This document shows positions 8,693 through 17,541 of a stretch of DNA of 64,000 nucleotides, one piece after another; positions within the stretch are counted from its first letter, which is position 1, and each line of letters begins with the position of its first letter. Source of the DNA: Pseudomonas sp. Irchel s3f7 (lineage in GTDB: Bacteria; Pseudomonadota; Gammaproteobacteria; Pseudomonadales; Pseudomonadaceae); assembly GCF_900187615.1 (NCBI RefSeq), contig NZ_FYDO01000011.1, forward strand, positions 1-64,000, given 5' to 3'. Made by a program: the position numbers and the translations under genes. The notes under the pieces were generated by a model, which had not been told where the DNA came from, did no database searches, and was given only the letters and a program-made list of their open reading frames with translations.

Positions 8693-9292
8693 AGAAAAAA
8701 CTCCCATCGAATACACGCTGGCGCAAGGGCGGATGCACCTTGCTTCGTCTCAAGACCGTCATCGGAGTATTCGCCTGGAACAAACACGGCTCAATTTCGC
8801 ACCCCCCGCAAAAGAGACGCACGTTGACGCAGGTGAACACCGCCCGTCTCCCGTTCAGGCGGGGCTATGGTTATCAGGAGCCTGCTGCGCCGATTAGGTC
8901 ACTTTGATGCGTCAGAGTGCGTCGCTTTTAAAGGGGCTGCGAAATTGAGTGCCCTGCCCGCCAGGCCAATACTCGACCCATGAAAACAACAAGCCGAGCC
9001 TATCAAGCGCTGGGCGCGCCACGTGAAGCCTTCACCTTGCTACCTGAGGAAAGCGGCGCGCAACCAGCTAGGGAAGAGTCAATCGGACCAGTGGAGGCCA
9101 ACTGCGCAATGCTCTGTTTACCAGGCAGCAAAGCGCCACAACCTCCCCAGCAGCATGGAAACAATGCTGGCCATAACTCTGCCGATGTACAGGACTGCAT
9201 GCATAAGGATGTGCCCGGCTAAACCCGCCGAGCCCAAGCCACTTGCAGGTCGCAAATTGTTTGCTAACAACCACCCTAGGCAGGAACTCAAA
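8693..9292. other. Divergent intergenic region between TPP enzyme and ABC transporter genes
   Basis: About 600 bp separate the TPP gene from the transporter operon. The left part holds TGACGC boxes (listed separately). An open frame at 8980-9222 has no ribosome-binding site and unconvincing composition, so I do not call it. Confidence 0.5.
8815..8924. promoter_or_regulatory. Two phased pairs of TGACGC boxes, putative operator
   Basis: AGACGC at 8815-8820 and TGACGC at 8825-8830 are 10 bp apart. On the other strand orientation, TGCGTCA at 8908-8914 and TGCGTCG at 8918-8924 are again 10 bp apart. They sit between the divergent TPP enzyme and ABC transporter operons. Confidence 0.6.
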
Positions 9293-10453
9293 ATGAAAAA
9301 AGAAAAAGAGACGGGTTATGGCTCAACCGGCATCAACCTGGATTCGATCAGCCTGAACCGGCGCACCTTTATGCTGGGGGCAGCAGCATCTGCCGCGGGG
9401 TTGTACATCAGTTCGTTCGTGCCAAGTGCGTTCGCCGCGTCTTCCGGCCATCTGGAGATTCTTGGCTGGGAAGGTGAAACCGGTGATGCGGAGCTGGCCG
9501 ACTGGCGTAAACAGCGGGGCATTACCGTCCGTTCAAGCTATGCCAGCAACCAGGACGACATCACCGCGCGACTGGCCGGCTCCGACCCTGTGCAGCTTGA
9601 CTTGACCATGTATGCGTTGGGCTACGAGACCATCTATCAGGAAATGGGCCTGCTCAAGGCGATCGACACCTCGAAGATCCCGAACTACTCGGCAGAGAAT
9701 ACCGTCCCGCTGTTCTACAAGGGCAGCCGCTGGTACTGGGATGGCAAGCAGTGGGGCATCCCGCTGTTGTGGGGCATGAACACCATCGTCTACAACCCCA
9801 AGAACGTGAAGAAACCAACCGAGTACAAAGACCTGCTTGACCCGAAATTGAAGGGCCGTCTGACCTTTGTCGATGACGGTACTTCCAACTGGTCACTCAT
9901 CGCGATCATTGCCGGTTATGGCGACAAGTTTCCTAACCTGACCCGCGCCGAATTCGACGACGCCTTTGAAAAACTCAAACCGTATCGTGATCAATGCCGA
10001 GTCTTTGCAGCCTCCTCGGGTGACGCCGTTTCGCTGTTGGTATCGGGCGAAGTCGACGCGGTGTTTTCGGCGTCGGCCAACACCCCCAGCGAGACCAAGA
10101 AGCGCGGCGTAGTCACAGAACTGTCGGTGCCCAAAGAAGGGGCTGCCCTTTGGTGTGACGCCCTGTTCATTCCGAAGACAGCCAAGGATATACCGCTCGC
10201 GCTGGAGTTCATCAACAAGACGCTTGAAGCGGATACCCAGGCGAAGATGGCAACCACGATGTTCTCTGGCGTGGTCAACAGCAAGGCTGTACCGCTGCTC
10301 CCCGAAGAGCTGAGAAACACTTTCGACTACGCGAACCTCGACAGCTTTTTCGAGAAGTCGAAGCTCTACGGCCAACCGCCCCTGAGCTCCGACAAGTACG
10401 TGACCTATGCTGAATGGATCGATCAGTGGGCGAACTTCAAAGGCTCGTTCTAA
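9293..10453 (+). CDS. Tat-exported periplasmic substrate-binding protein (PotD-like)
   Basis: The 386-residue protein is an extracellular solute-binding protein of the spermidine/putrescine (PotD/PotF) type. It begins with a twin-arginine signal: LNRRTFMLGAAASAAGLY, then a hydrophobic core and an AFA cleavage site near residue 46. The mature part includes EILGWEGETGDAEL and KGRLTFVDDGTSNWSLIA. The ATG at 9293 is preceded by AGGA. It heads an operon with two permeases and an ATPase. Despite the PotD resemblance, the catabolic neighbours suggest that the ligand is this cluster's own substrate. Confidence 0.85.
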   Translation: MKKEKETGYGSTGINLDSISLNRRTFMLGAAASAAGLYISSFVPSAFAASSGHLEILGWEGETGDAELADWRKQRGITVRSSYASNQDDITARLAGSDPVQLDLTMYALGYETIYQEMGLLKAIDTSKIPNYSAENTVPLFYKGSRWYWDGKQWGIPLLWGMNTIVYNPKNVKKPTEYKDLLDPKLKGRLTFVDDGTSNWSLIAIIAGYGDKFPNLTRAEFDDAFEKLKPYRDQCRVFAASSGDAVSLLVSGEVDAVFSASANTPSETKKRGVVTELSVPKEGAALWCDALFIPKTAKDIPLALEFINKTLEADTQAKMATTMFSGVVNSKAVPLLPEELRNTFDYANLDSFFEKSKLYGQPPLSSDKYVTYAEWIDQWANFKGSF

Positions 10454-10502
10454 CCCCCGCGGCAAACCGGTGGGGTGAAAGAACGGCTTGAGAGGACTGT
10501 AC

Positions 10503-10532
10503 GAGTGAGTGGGTGCCTGCGGGCACACACTC
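10503..10532 (+). other. Intercistronic stem-loop after the binding-protein gene
   Basis: The transcript can fold with GAGTG and GTGCC on the left and GGCAC and CACTC on the right around a short TGCG loop. There is no T-run. Such hairpins behind binding-protein genes often protect the upstream message, so that more binding protein than permease is made. The function is inferred. Confidence 0.4.
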
Positions 10533-10647
10533 CTCTGCTCGATGCCGGATGCTGTCCGTACCGCTCAGGCAGAGCACAGGTCACAACGTGCATGCGCCCG
10601 GCAAGGCGCCTTCGTTATCGAAACAAAAAAGCAAAGGCACAAAAATA

Positions 10648-11583
10648 ATGAACGTAGTCAACAACAGCGAGCCCATCCTCCTCGATGACAGGGATTCCAA
10701 GGCTGGCAAACACATGAAAATCGACAAGAAAACCCTCAGCGGGTATCTGTTGGCGTCGCCTCCACTGTTCTTTCTGGTGGTGTTCTTCCTCATTCCGTCG
10801 CTACTGTTATTGGTCGCGAGTTTCTGGACCGCCAAAACCTTCAGCATGGAACCCGCCGCAACACTGGCCAACTACGCCAAGGCCTTGAGTGCCACCGGGT
10901 TTTACGACTCGCTGTGGATCGCCTTGCAGAACGGTTTCTGGACCGCCGTGCTGTCGACGGTCATCAGTGCGCCGGTGGCCTACTACATTGTCTATCGGAC
11001 GCGCTCCAATGCCGTTCTGTACCTGGCCTTGGTCTCCTGGTTCTCCAGCTACCTGGTACGGGTCTACGCCTGGCGCTCGATTCTGGGTACCAACGGCGTG
11101 ATCAACTCCACCCTGATGCACCTCGGGCTGATCGATCAGCCGCTGGAATGGCTGGTGTTCAGCAAGTTTTCGGTGGTGTTGACTCTGGTGCACATCATGC
11201 TGCCCTTCACCCTGCTGCTGTTGGTATCGGGCTTGCGCGATATCAAGAAGGACTACCTGGAGGCCGCGGCGGACCTGGGTGCCGGCGGCGCCACAATCCT
11301 GTGGCGCGTGATCATGCCTATGGCGCACAAGAGCATCGTCAGCTCCTTCATGTTCACCTTCGTCCTTGCCGCCAGTGACTATGTCACTCCCCAACTGTTG
11401 GGCGGCAGAGATGCGATGACCACGGGCCTGGTGATCGCCAACCAGTTTCGATCGGTCGGCAACTGGCCACTGGGTGCTGCGATGGCCTACTTGCTGCTGC
11501 TGGTTTTCATGCTGGTCTATGCGCTGTTGCTGGGTGTGTTGCGGGCTGCAAACCTGGCACCCGGCAAGCGTTACCACGACTGA
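10648..11583 (+). CDS. ABC transporter permease (PotB-like)
   Basis: This inner-membrane permease has six predicted transmembrane segments, the first at SPPLFFLVVFFLIPSLLLLV. The cytoplasmic EAA loop LEAAADLGAGGATILWRVI near the end contacts the ATPase. The ATG at 10648 is preceded by AAAGG. A second ATG at 10714 is possible and gives the shorter N-tail usual for PotB. It pairs with the next permease to form the transmembrane channel for the solute delivered by the binding protein. Confidence 0.85.
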   Translation: MNVVNNSEPILLDDRDSKAGKHMKIDKKTLSGYLLASPPLFFLVVFFLIPSLLLLVASFWTAKTFSMEPAATLANYAKALSATGFYDSLWIALQNGFWTAVLSTVISAPVAYYIVYRTRSNAVLYLALVSWFSSYLVRVYAWRSILGTNGVINSTLMHLGLIDQPLEWLVFSKFSVVLTLVHIMLPFTLLLLVSGLRDIKKDYLEAAADLGAGGATILWRVIMPMAHKSIVSSFMFTFVLAASDYVTPQLLGGRDAMTTGLVIANQFRSVGNWPLGAAMAYLLLLVFMLVYALLLGVLRAANLAPGKRYHD

Positions 11584-11611
11584 TGACCGCCCATAAAAAA
11601 GGTAACTCGCC

Positions 11612-12403
11612 ATGATCAGGCTCTTCACTTACGTCTACATGCTGTTTCTTTATGCGCCCATCGCGATCATCGCGCTGTTCAGCTTTCATTCGTCGGCTTC
11701 GCTGTCGTTCCCGTTCGAGGGCTTTTCGACTCAATGGTACGAGGCGCTGTTCAGCAGCCTGGACTTCATGACGGCATTGACCAACAGTGCCATCGTCGCC
11801 GCGGGCTCGACCATTCTGACCACCTTGCTGGGGACCTTCTCAGCCCTGGCGCTGATGCGCATGAAGGGTCGGTTCAAATCCATTTTCGCCTTCATGAACT
11901 TCGCTCCCATCGCCTTGCCCGGTTTGTTCCTGGGGATTGCGCTGGTGATTTTCTTCTCGTTGATCGGCCTGCCACGCTCACTGCTGACGGTGATCATCGG
12001 CCATACGTTGTTCACCTTCCCATTCTTTGTCGAGTCCGTACGTTCTCGTCTTGAGTACTTCGATCTGTCGTTCGAAGAAGCCGCTCGCGACTTGGGTGCC
12101 TCACCGCTCAAGGCGTTCTGGCTGGTCACACTGCCCATCATAGGCCCGACGATTGCCGGTGCCGCGATCCTGGCGATCGCACTGTCCCTGGACGAATTCC
12201 TGATCACCGTGTTTGTCACCGGCAGCGACACCACGTTGCCACTCATGATTCTTTCGATGATGCGCCGCGCTGTCAGCCCAACCATCAATGCCGCCTCGGT
12301 ATTCATGCTGGTCGTGACCATTGCCATCATTGTCATCGCCGGCCTGGTCATGACCCTGCGCCGTCGCCGCCTCGAACTTGAACGCGCAGAAACTGCAGAG
12401 TAA
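11612..12403 (+). CDS. ABC transporter permease (PotC-like)
   Basis: The 263-residue protein has six transmembrane segments and the permease EAA motif FEEAARDLGASPLKAFWLVT. It is the second half of the membrane channel, with AAGG upstream of the ATG. It lies 28 bp after the first permease and 5 bp before the ATPase gene, in one operon. Confidence 0.85.
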   Translation: MIRLFTYVYMLFLYAPIAIIALFSFHSSASLSFPFEGFSTQWYEALFSSLDFMTALTNSAIVAAGSTILTTLLGTFSALALMRMKGRFKSIFAFMNFAPIALPGLFLGIALVIFFSLIGLPRSLLTVIIGHTLFTFPFFVESVRSRLEYFDLSFEEAARDLGASPLKAFWLVTLPIIGPTIAGAAILAIALSLDEFLITVFVTGSDTTLPLMILSMMRRAVSPTINAASVFMLVVTIAIIVIAGLVMTLRRRRLELERAETAE

Positions 12404-12408
12404 TCGCC

Positions 12409-13488
12409 ATGACCAACAGCATCGAACTGACCGGAATATCCAAGAGCTACGGTAATCTGACTGCCCTGGGCAAAGTCGACCTGACCGTAAAGCGCAACGA
12501 AATCCTGACGTTGCTGGGCCCAAGTGGCTGCGGCAAGACCACACTGATGCGCATCATCGCCGGCTTCGAAGAGCCCACCACCGGAAAAGTGGTGATCGAT
12601 GGCAAGGACTCCACGGCGCTGGCGCCGGAACATCGCCCGGTCAACATGGTGTTCCAGAAGTACGCCCTGTTCCCGCACCTGGATGTTTTCGACAACGTGG
12701 CGTTCGGCTTGCGCCTGAAGAAAAAACCGCGGGATGAAATCAAGCGTGAAGTGACCAAGGCACTGGAACTGGTGCAACTGGAAAGTTTCAAGAATCGCTG
12801 GATTTCCGAGCTCAGTGGCGGCCAGGCGCAACGGGTCGCCCTGGCTGGGGCCTTGGTTAATCGCCCCGCCGTGCTGTTGCTCGACGAGCCACTGGCGGCA
12901 CTTGACCTGAAGATTCGCCACCACATGCTCAACGAGATCAAACGGATCCACGAAGAGACCTCGACCACCTTCGTTTACGTCACCCATGACCAGGACGAAG
13001 CGATGATTCTCTCCGACCGGGTGGTCCTGCTGAACAAGGGTGGCATCGAGCAGATCGGTGGTCCGCAGGAGATGTACTGGTCACCCCGCACCTTGTTCGC
13101 GGCAAAATTTTTCGGCGACACCAATATCGTCAATGGCACCTATGGACCGAGCGATACCAGCGGTGGTTATGTCGAGTTGCCGTTCGGGCGCTACGCACAC
13201 ACAGCCAAAAACAGCCTGAGTGCCGGGCCGGTCAATGTCTCGATCCGTCCGGAAACCATCTGCCTAGAGCCAGCCAAGGGCAACCCGCTGGCAAACGGGG
13301 CCTTTATCGGAAAGGTCAAAGACACCTCGTTCATCGGCAATCGGGTCATTTACCGCGTCGCCGTAGCCGGCGGAACCATTGACCTCAAATGCCAGCAATT
13401 GCCCACCCCCGGCAGCCTCACACTGCCGCCGGGTGCGGATGTCGCCTTGACCTGCAAACCGGACAGCTTCGTGGTGATACCCGCCTGA
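12409..13488 (+). CDS. ABC transporter ATP-binding protein (PotA-like)
   Basis: The 359-residue ATPase has Walker A GPSGCGKTT, the Q-loop region MVFQKYALFPHL, signature LSGGQAQRVAL, Walker B VLLLDEPLAALD and the switch His in THDQDEA. The C-terminal 120 residues form a TOBE-type regulatory domain. It powers the importer formed by the preceding permeases. A strong terminator follows. Confidence 0.9.
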   Translation: MTNSIELTGISKSYGNLTALGKVDLTVKRNEILTLLGPSGCGKTTLMRIIAGFEEPTTGKVVIDGKDSTALAPEHRPVNMVFQKYALFPHLDVFDNVAFGLRLKKKPRDEIKREVTKALELVQLESFKNRWISELSGGQAQRVALAGALVNRPAVLLLDEPLAALDLKIRHHMLNEIKRIHEETSTTFVYVTHDQDEAMILSDRVVLLNKGGIEQIGGPQEMYWSPRTLFAAKFFGDTNIVNGTYGPSDTSGGYVELPFGRYAHTAKNSLSAGPVNVSIRPETICLEPAKGNPLANGAFIGKVKDTSFIGNRVIYRVAVAGGTIDLKCQQLPTPGSLTLPPGADVALTCKPDSFVVIPA

Positions 13489-13548
13489 ACAGCTTTCGTT
13501 TGAACGACAATCCCTGCTGCATTTCGCGCAGGGTCTGCCAGTAACGCC

Positions 13549-13595
13549 AACGCTGGATCACCTCTTCACCAAGAGTCTGATCCGGCGTTTTTTTT
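13549..13595 (+). terminator. Rho-independent terminator of the PotABCD-like operon
   Basis: The arms AACGCTGGATCA (13549-13560) and TGATCCGGCGTT (13578-13589) pair over 12 bp with one T-G wobble and are followed by a run of T to 13595. It lies 60 bp after the ATPase gene. Confidence 0.85.
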
Positions 13596-13615
13596 GACCT
13601 GAACGGTGAACAACA

Positions 13616-14714
13616 ATGGTCCAATACATCGTGGTCGGGGGTGCAGGACGGTTGCGGGCTGTATCAGATCAACGCCAGCAACGGCCTGCGATCGAGCACT
13701 TCGGTGGCCTATCTCAAACCCGCGCGGCGGCGCTCCAACCTGACGGTAAAGACCAATTGCCGGGTGCTGCGAATCCTGGTCGAGAACGGTCGGGCCACTG
13801 GCGTTGAATACCTTGAGAAAAACCGTAGCCATGTGCTGCGGGCCGATTGCGAAGTGATTGTCAGCGCCGGGGCGATCAACACGCCAAAACTGTTGATGCT
13901 GTCGGGCATTGGTCCCGCGGCTCACCTGCACGACAAGGGTATCAAGTGCATCCATGACCTGCCGGGGGTCGGTCAAAACCTGCAGGATCACATCGAGGTG
14001 TCGTTGATCAATGAACTGCGTCGCCCCTTGAGCTACGACAAGTACAAGACGCCGCACTGGAAGATCGCCGCCGGCTTGCAGTACGCCTTGTTTCGACAAG
14101 GCCCGGTGACCTCCAACGTGGTCGAAGGTGGCGCGTTCTGGCGTACTTCTCTGGCCGAGAACCGCGCGGACGCCCAGTACTGTTTCATGGCCGGGGCCGG
14201 CGTCGAGGCCGGTGTAGGTTCTGTCCCCGGTGGCAACGGCTGCACCTTGAACGTGTGTCAGACCCGCCCCCGTTCCAGCGGATTCCTGCAACTGCGCAGC
14301 GCAGACCCCATGGACTTGCCCCGCATCGAGCCTAATTACCTGACCGACCCGCTCGACGTGGAGTGCATGGCACAGGCCACTGAGTTTGGTCGGCACATCA
14401 TGTCCCAGGCTGCATTGGCCGGCCACATTCTGCGCGAGCACGTGCCCGCAGAACCCTTGCGCACACGTGACGACTATCGGCGCTTCGTGCGCCAGCACGC
14501 CCACGCCGCGCTGCATCCGGTGGGCACCTGCAAGATGGGTACGGACGCCATGGCGGTGGTGAACAACGATCTGCGGGTACACGGCATCAATGGCTTGCGG
14601 ATCGCCGACAACTCCATCGCACCGAGCTTGTGCTCCAGCAACACCAATGCACTGGCAATCATGATCGGCGAGAAAGCGGCTGATCACATTCAGCGTGCTG
14701 ATCAGACCCTGTAG
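13616..14714 (+). pseudogene. GMC oxidoreductase pseudogene with internal deletion
   Basis: The frame from 13616 starts MVQYIVVGG, the same opening as the intact GMC enzyme at 886-2472, and then breaks off. From about 13641, in another frame, the sequence resumes at the counterpart of residue 177 of the intact protein (DGCGLYQINASNG) and runs colinearly to the end (HPVGTCKMG, NTNALAIMIGEKAA). About 165 codons are missing, including most of the FAD-binding domain, and the joint is out of frame. The remaining 357 codons are open and well conserved, so the deletion may be recent. A sequencing or assembly fault cannot be excluded. Confidence 0.8.
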
Positions 14715-14731
14715 CGGCCAACCAATCGCTG

Positions 14732-14933
14732 ATGACGGTCTATTTGATGGAGGCTGAACTCAAAACGCTCTGCACGCCGAGCACCGCCTGGGACTGGAGC
14801 TCAGCCTGGAAGCAATGGCTGCGCCACGCACATGAAAGCGAAATACCTGCTCTGATCCAGTTCGCCAAACGGCTAAAGATTTACTGCCGTCTTTTTCATG
14901 AAGATCAAGAGCGTCTTTCCCGGTAATCCGTGA
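14732..14933 (+). pseudogene. ISL3-family transposase C-terminal remnant
   Basis: The stretch SAWKQWLRHAHESEIPALIQ followed by FAKRLK matches the C-terminal part of ISL3-family transposases as I recall them. The family's usual last residues (MKIKSVFPGNP, stop at 14931-14933) appear in another frame just after it. The central tens of codons between them are lost, so only a dead fragment remains. No terminal inverted repeats were identified. It lies directly behind the GMC pseudogene and may mark the event that damaged this stretch. Confidence 0.6.
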
Positions 14934-14940
14934 AGAACCC

Positions 14941-14967
14941 AAAAAAAAAGCTCCCCGATTGGGGAGC
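14941..14967 (-). terminator. Rho-independent terminator (minus strand)
   Basis: On the minus strand GCTCCCC, a 4-nt loop and GGGGAGC are followed directly by nine T residues (complement of 14941-14949). It would end transcription from the HisD-like gene, whose stop lies about 180 nt upstream, or from a small RNA that includes the hairpin at 14973-15049. Confidence 0.85.
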
Positions 14968-14972
14968 CTGAA

Positions 14973-15049
14973 AACACTTGGCAAGCGGTAAGAGTGACCC
15001 GTAGTACCGAGAAACGACCCTTTTTCCCGCTACCCACTTGCCAAGTGTT
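14973..15049 (-). repeat. 13-bp perfect inverted repeat, possible structured RNA
   Basis: AACACTTGGCAAG (14973-14985) and CTTGCCAAGTGTT (15037-15049) pair perfectly around a 51-nt interior. Read on the minus strand, this big stem-loop is followed 6 nt later by the strong terminator, the layout of a small RNA or a structured 3' UTR. Alternatively it is an IS end or a recombination site. No promoter was identified. Confidence 0.5.
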
Positions 15050-15144
15050 GCAAATAACCCGTGACCCGGTGAGATCCGTCGGTTCGATGTTGGAGAACGA
15101 ACGCTCTCACCCAGACAAACGTTGCGCTCTATAAACGGCAGACA

Positions 15145-16428
15145 TCAGACTGGCTGCTTGTAACGGCGAATGCGGATATCAGCCTGTTCCTTGTGCCCGG
15201 CAAAGCCTTCCATGCCGCACAGGCGCGAGCAGTACTCGCCCACCAGCACAGAGGCCTCGTCCGTCAAGACACGTTGATAAGTGCAGGTCTTGATGAACTT
15301 GCCGACCCACAGGCCGCCGGTGTAACGCGCCGTCCCGGTGGTAGGCAGTGTGTGGTTGGTGCCGATCACCTTGTCGCCGTAAGAGACGTTGGTTCGCTGG
15401 CCGAGAAACAGCGCACCGTAGTTAGTCATGTGCTCCAGGAAATACAGCGGGTCGCGGGTCATGACCTGGACGTGTTCGGAGGCAATGCGGTCCGCTTCCT
15501 GGACCAATTCGTCCACGGTGTCGCACAGGATGATCTCGCCATAGTCACGCCAGGCAACGGAGGCGACCGGCGCGGTCGACAAGATAGCCAACTGACGCTC
15601 GATTTCCGCCGGCAAGGTTTCTGCCAGTTCAGCGCTGTTGGTCAAAAACACCGCTGGCGAGTTGACGCCGTGCTCGGCCTGACCCAGCAAGTCTGCGGCA
15701 ATGATTTCAACGTCGGAACTGTCATCGGCGATCACCAGTGTTTCGGTCGGGCCGGCAATCAGATCGATGCCGATTTTGCCGAACAGCTGGCGCTTGGCTT
15801 CGGCGACAAAGGCGTTGCCCGGGCCGACGATCATATCGACCGGTTTGAAGTCATCGGTGCCCAATGCCAACGCAGCAATAGCCTGAACCCCGCCCACACA
15901 ATAGATTTCATCGGCGCCGGCGAGGTACATGGCCGTCACGATGGCCGGATGAGGCTTGCCGTCGAACGGCGGAGCCGCTGCCACCACACGCTTCACGCCC
16001 GCCACCTTGGCGGTCAATACGCTCATGTGTGCCGACGCCAGCAATGGGTACTTGCCGCCGGGGATGTAGCAGCCCACCGAGTTCACCGGAATGTTGCGAT
16101 GCCCAAGGATCACACCCGGGAGTGTTTCGACTTCGACATCGTGCATTGAGGCTTTCTGCACTTCGGCAAACCGACGGACCTGTGCCTGCGCAAATTTGAT
16201 ATCGCCGATTTCCTGTTCCGAAAGACTCGCGACGCACGCGGCGATCTCATCGTCGGTCAAGCGGAAGGTAGCAGGCTCCCACTTATCAAATTTCTTCGAA
16301 TACTCCCGAACGGCTGCATCACCGTTTTTGGCGACATTGGCAATGATCTGCTCGACCGTATCGCGCACTTGCGAAGCGATTTCGGCTTGGGCTTCGACGG
16401 GCTTACTTTTTTTCAGATAACGAATCAT
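15145..16428 (-). CDS. Histidinol dehydrogenase-like NAD-dependent dehydrogenase (HpsN/HisD family)
   Basis: The 427-residue protein belongs to the histidinol dehydrogenase superfamily: [44 protein letters not shown] and TNHTLPTTG are the family blocks with metal and NAD ligands. Known members outside histidine synthesis include sulfopropanediol 3-dehydrogenase (HpsN). No histidine genes lie nearby and the setting is catabolic, so oxidation of a polyol-like alcohol to a carboxylate is likely. The ATG at 16428 has GGAG 7 nt upstream. An upstream in-frame start at 16485 lacks one. It diverges from the thuA-like operon. Confidence 0.8.
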   Translation of the reverse strand: MIRYLKKSKPVEAQAEIASQVRDTVEQIIANVAKNGDAAVREYSKKFDKWEPATFRLTDDEIAACVASLSEQEIGDIKFAQAQVRRFAEVQKASMHDVEVETLPGVILGHRNIPVNSVGCYIPGGKYPLLASAHMSVLTAKVAGVKRVVAAAPPFDGKPHPAIVTAMYLAGADEIYCVGGVQAIAALALGTDDFKPVDMIVGPGNAFVAEAKRQLFGKIGIDLIAGPTETLVIADDSSDVEIIAADLLGQAEHGVNSPAVFLTNSAELAETLPAEIERQLAILSTAPVASVAWRDYGEIILCDTVDELVQEADRIASEHVQVMTRDPLYFLEHMTNYGALFLGQRTNVSYGDKVIGTNHTLPTTGTARYTGGLWVGKFIKTCTYQRVLTDEASVLVGEYCSRLCGMEGFAGHKEQADIRIRRYKQPV

Positions 16429-16532
16429 CAATTTGCTCCAGGTGGTTCTTGATGCACGCAACATGCACTCAGCCTTGGCAAACATCTTTTCTCACCCCCC
16501 TGCTCCCGGCAATTTCGCAGCGGCTTTATTGC

Positions 16533-16591
16533 TGACGCGATCTGACGCAGCACAGACGCAAAGTTGAAGCACTGGGGACAGCACTGACGCT
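16533..16591. promoter_or_regulatory. Tandem phased TGACGC boxes, putative operator
   Basis: TGACGC at 16533-16538 and 16543-16548 and AGACGC at 16554-16559 recur with 10- and 11-bp steps. A further TGACGC lies at 16586-16591. The array lies about 105-165 bp upstream of the HisD-like gene and matches the arrays near 6060 and 8820. Confidence 0.6.
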
Positions 16592-16609
16592 CTGGCACAG
16601 GCCATTCCG

Positions 16610-16623
16610 TTATTCGTATAACC
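16610..16623. promoter_or_regulatory. Imperfect LacI-type operator
   Basis: GTTATTCGTATAAC differs by one base from the palindrome found at 16776, 23363 and 23520. A second operator upstream would allow looping with the site at 16776. Confidence 0.5.
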
Positions 16624-16775
16624 TTTTCATATCAAAAGCGCCGCCAACAAAACCGTTCTGTAGTCTGTAGCTATTCTCGCGACCCCCATGAAGCTCCCGG
16701 TCTGATTGGCCACTTCCATAAAAAATACATTCAAGGCATTGACAGCGCCATTTTGAGTGTTAGCTTAAATAAGCA

Positions 16776-16789
16776 GTTATACGTATAAC
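16776..16789. promoter_or_regulatory. Perfect LacI-type operator before the ThuA-like operon
   Basis: GTTATACGTATAAC is a perfect 14-bp palindrome with the central CG typical of LacI/GalR operators. It ends 35 bp before the ThuA-like start. Identical copies precede both MFS genes flanking the LacI regulator gene. Confidence 0.75.
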
Positions 16790-16824
16790 CTAATAATCAT
16801 AACCAACCGAAGAGGTGACCAACC

Positions 16825-17541
16825 GTGAGTCGAGTCTTGTATCTATACGGTGGCTGGCCCGGCCATTTCCCTTATGAAATTGCCGCCTGGGCCCGGACCG
16901 TTTTCCAGGAGCTGGATTTCGACGTTGAAGAGTCCACGGACATCTTCACCTTGGACAGGGATTTGACCGGTTACGACCTGATCGTGATTGGCTGGAACAA
17001 CGCGGTCACCACTGAAACGCTGACTGCCTCGCAGGAAAACCGCTTGCTCGAAGCGATCGAAAGTGGCACCGGCCTGGTGGGTTGGCACGGTGCGGGCGCG
17101 GCCTTTCGTGCAAGCCTCAAATACCACTGGGTACTGGGCGGCTCCTTTCTCGAGCATCCGATGGGCGAAGGCTTCCCCCATCCCTACCAGGTCAACGTCA
17201 TCGACCACACCCATGAGGTCACTCAAGGCGTCGAGGATTTCGAGGTCCGTTCCGAGCAGTACTACATGCAGGTGGATCCGAACATCCATGTGCTCGCCGA
17301 AACCACCTTCGACGGCAACCCGTTCCCATGGATCAAGGGCCACCGCAGCCCGGTCGCTTGGGTACGCCAGTGGGGTCAGGGGCGCGTTTTCTATCACTCC
17401 ATCGGCCACGACACCAGCAACCTGGCTGACCCGAACATCCGCCGCCTGACCAAGCAGGGCCTGAACTGGGCAACCCGCGGCCGCGAAGCAATCACTGGCA
17501 AAACTACCCCGCTTTCATCAACCCAAGGAGTCCTGTCATGA
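16825..17541 (+). CDS. ThuA-like domain protein
   Basis: The 238-residue protein is a ThuA-like, class I glutamine amidotransferase-fold protein. Family marks are the opening VLYLYGGWPGHFP, the GLVGWHGAGAAF turn, the conserved GGSFLEHPMG, and HRSPVAWVRQWGQGRVFYHS. ThuA-like proteins accompany sugar oxidation genes, and some have been linked to keto-sugar processing. The start is a GTG with GAGG 11 nt upstream. It overlaps the following TPP enzyme gene by 4 bp (ATGA), so the two are translationally coupled. Confidence 0.8.
   Translation: MSRVLYLYGGWPGHFPYEIAAWARTVFQELDFDVEESTDIFTLDRDLTGYDLIVIGWNNAVTTETLTASQENRLLEAIESGTGLVGWHGAGAAFRASLKYHWVLGGSFLEHPMGEGFPHPYQVNVIDHTHEVTQGVEDFEVRSEQYYMQVDPNIHVLAETTFDGNPFPWIKGHRSPVAWVRQWGQGRVFYHSIGHDTSNLADPNIRRLTKQGLNWATRGREAITGKTTPLSSTQGVLS

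Larger units (their letters stand above)
16429..16824. other. Divergent regulatory region between HisD-like and ThuA-like genes
   Basis: About 396 bp contain no gene. Both putative operator types of the cluster meet here: phased TGACGC boxes near the HisD-like gene and LacI-type palindromes nearer to the ThuA-like gene. Confidence 0.6.

Noticed and set aside
8980-9222. 80-codon open frame between the TPP enzyme and transporter genes
   Set aside because: It has no ribosome-binding site and low-complexity, unconvincing composition. It lies in a divergent control region.
9023-9292. N-terminal extension of the PotD-like protein
   Set aside because: The Tat signal begins soon after the ATG at 9293, which has its own AGGA. 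The extension would hide the signal peptide.
15145-16428. Histidinol dehydrogenase of histidine biosynthesis (hisD)
   Set aside because: The fold is the same, but no other his genes are near and the setting is catabolic. The HpsN-like branch fits better.
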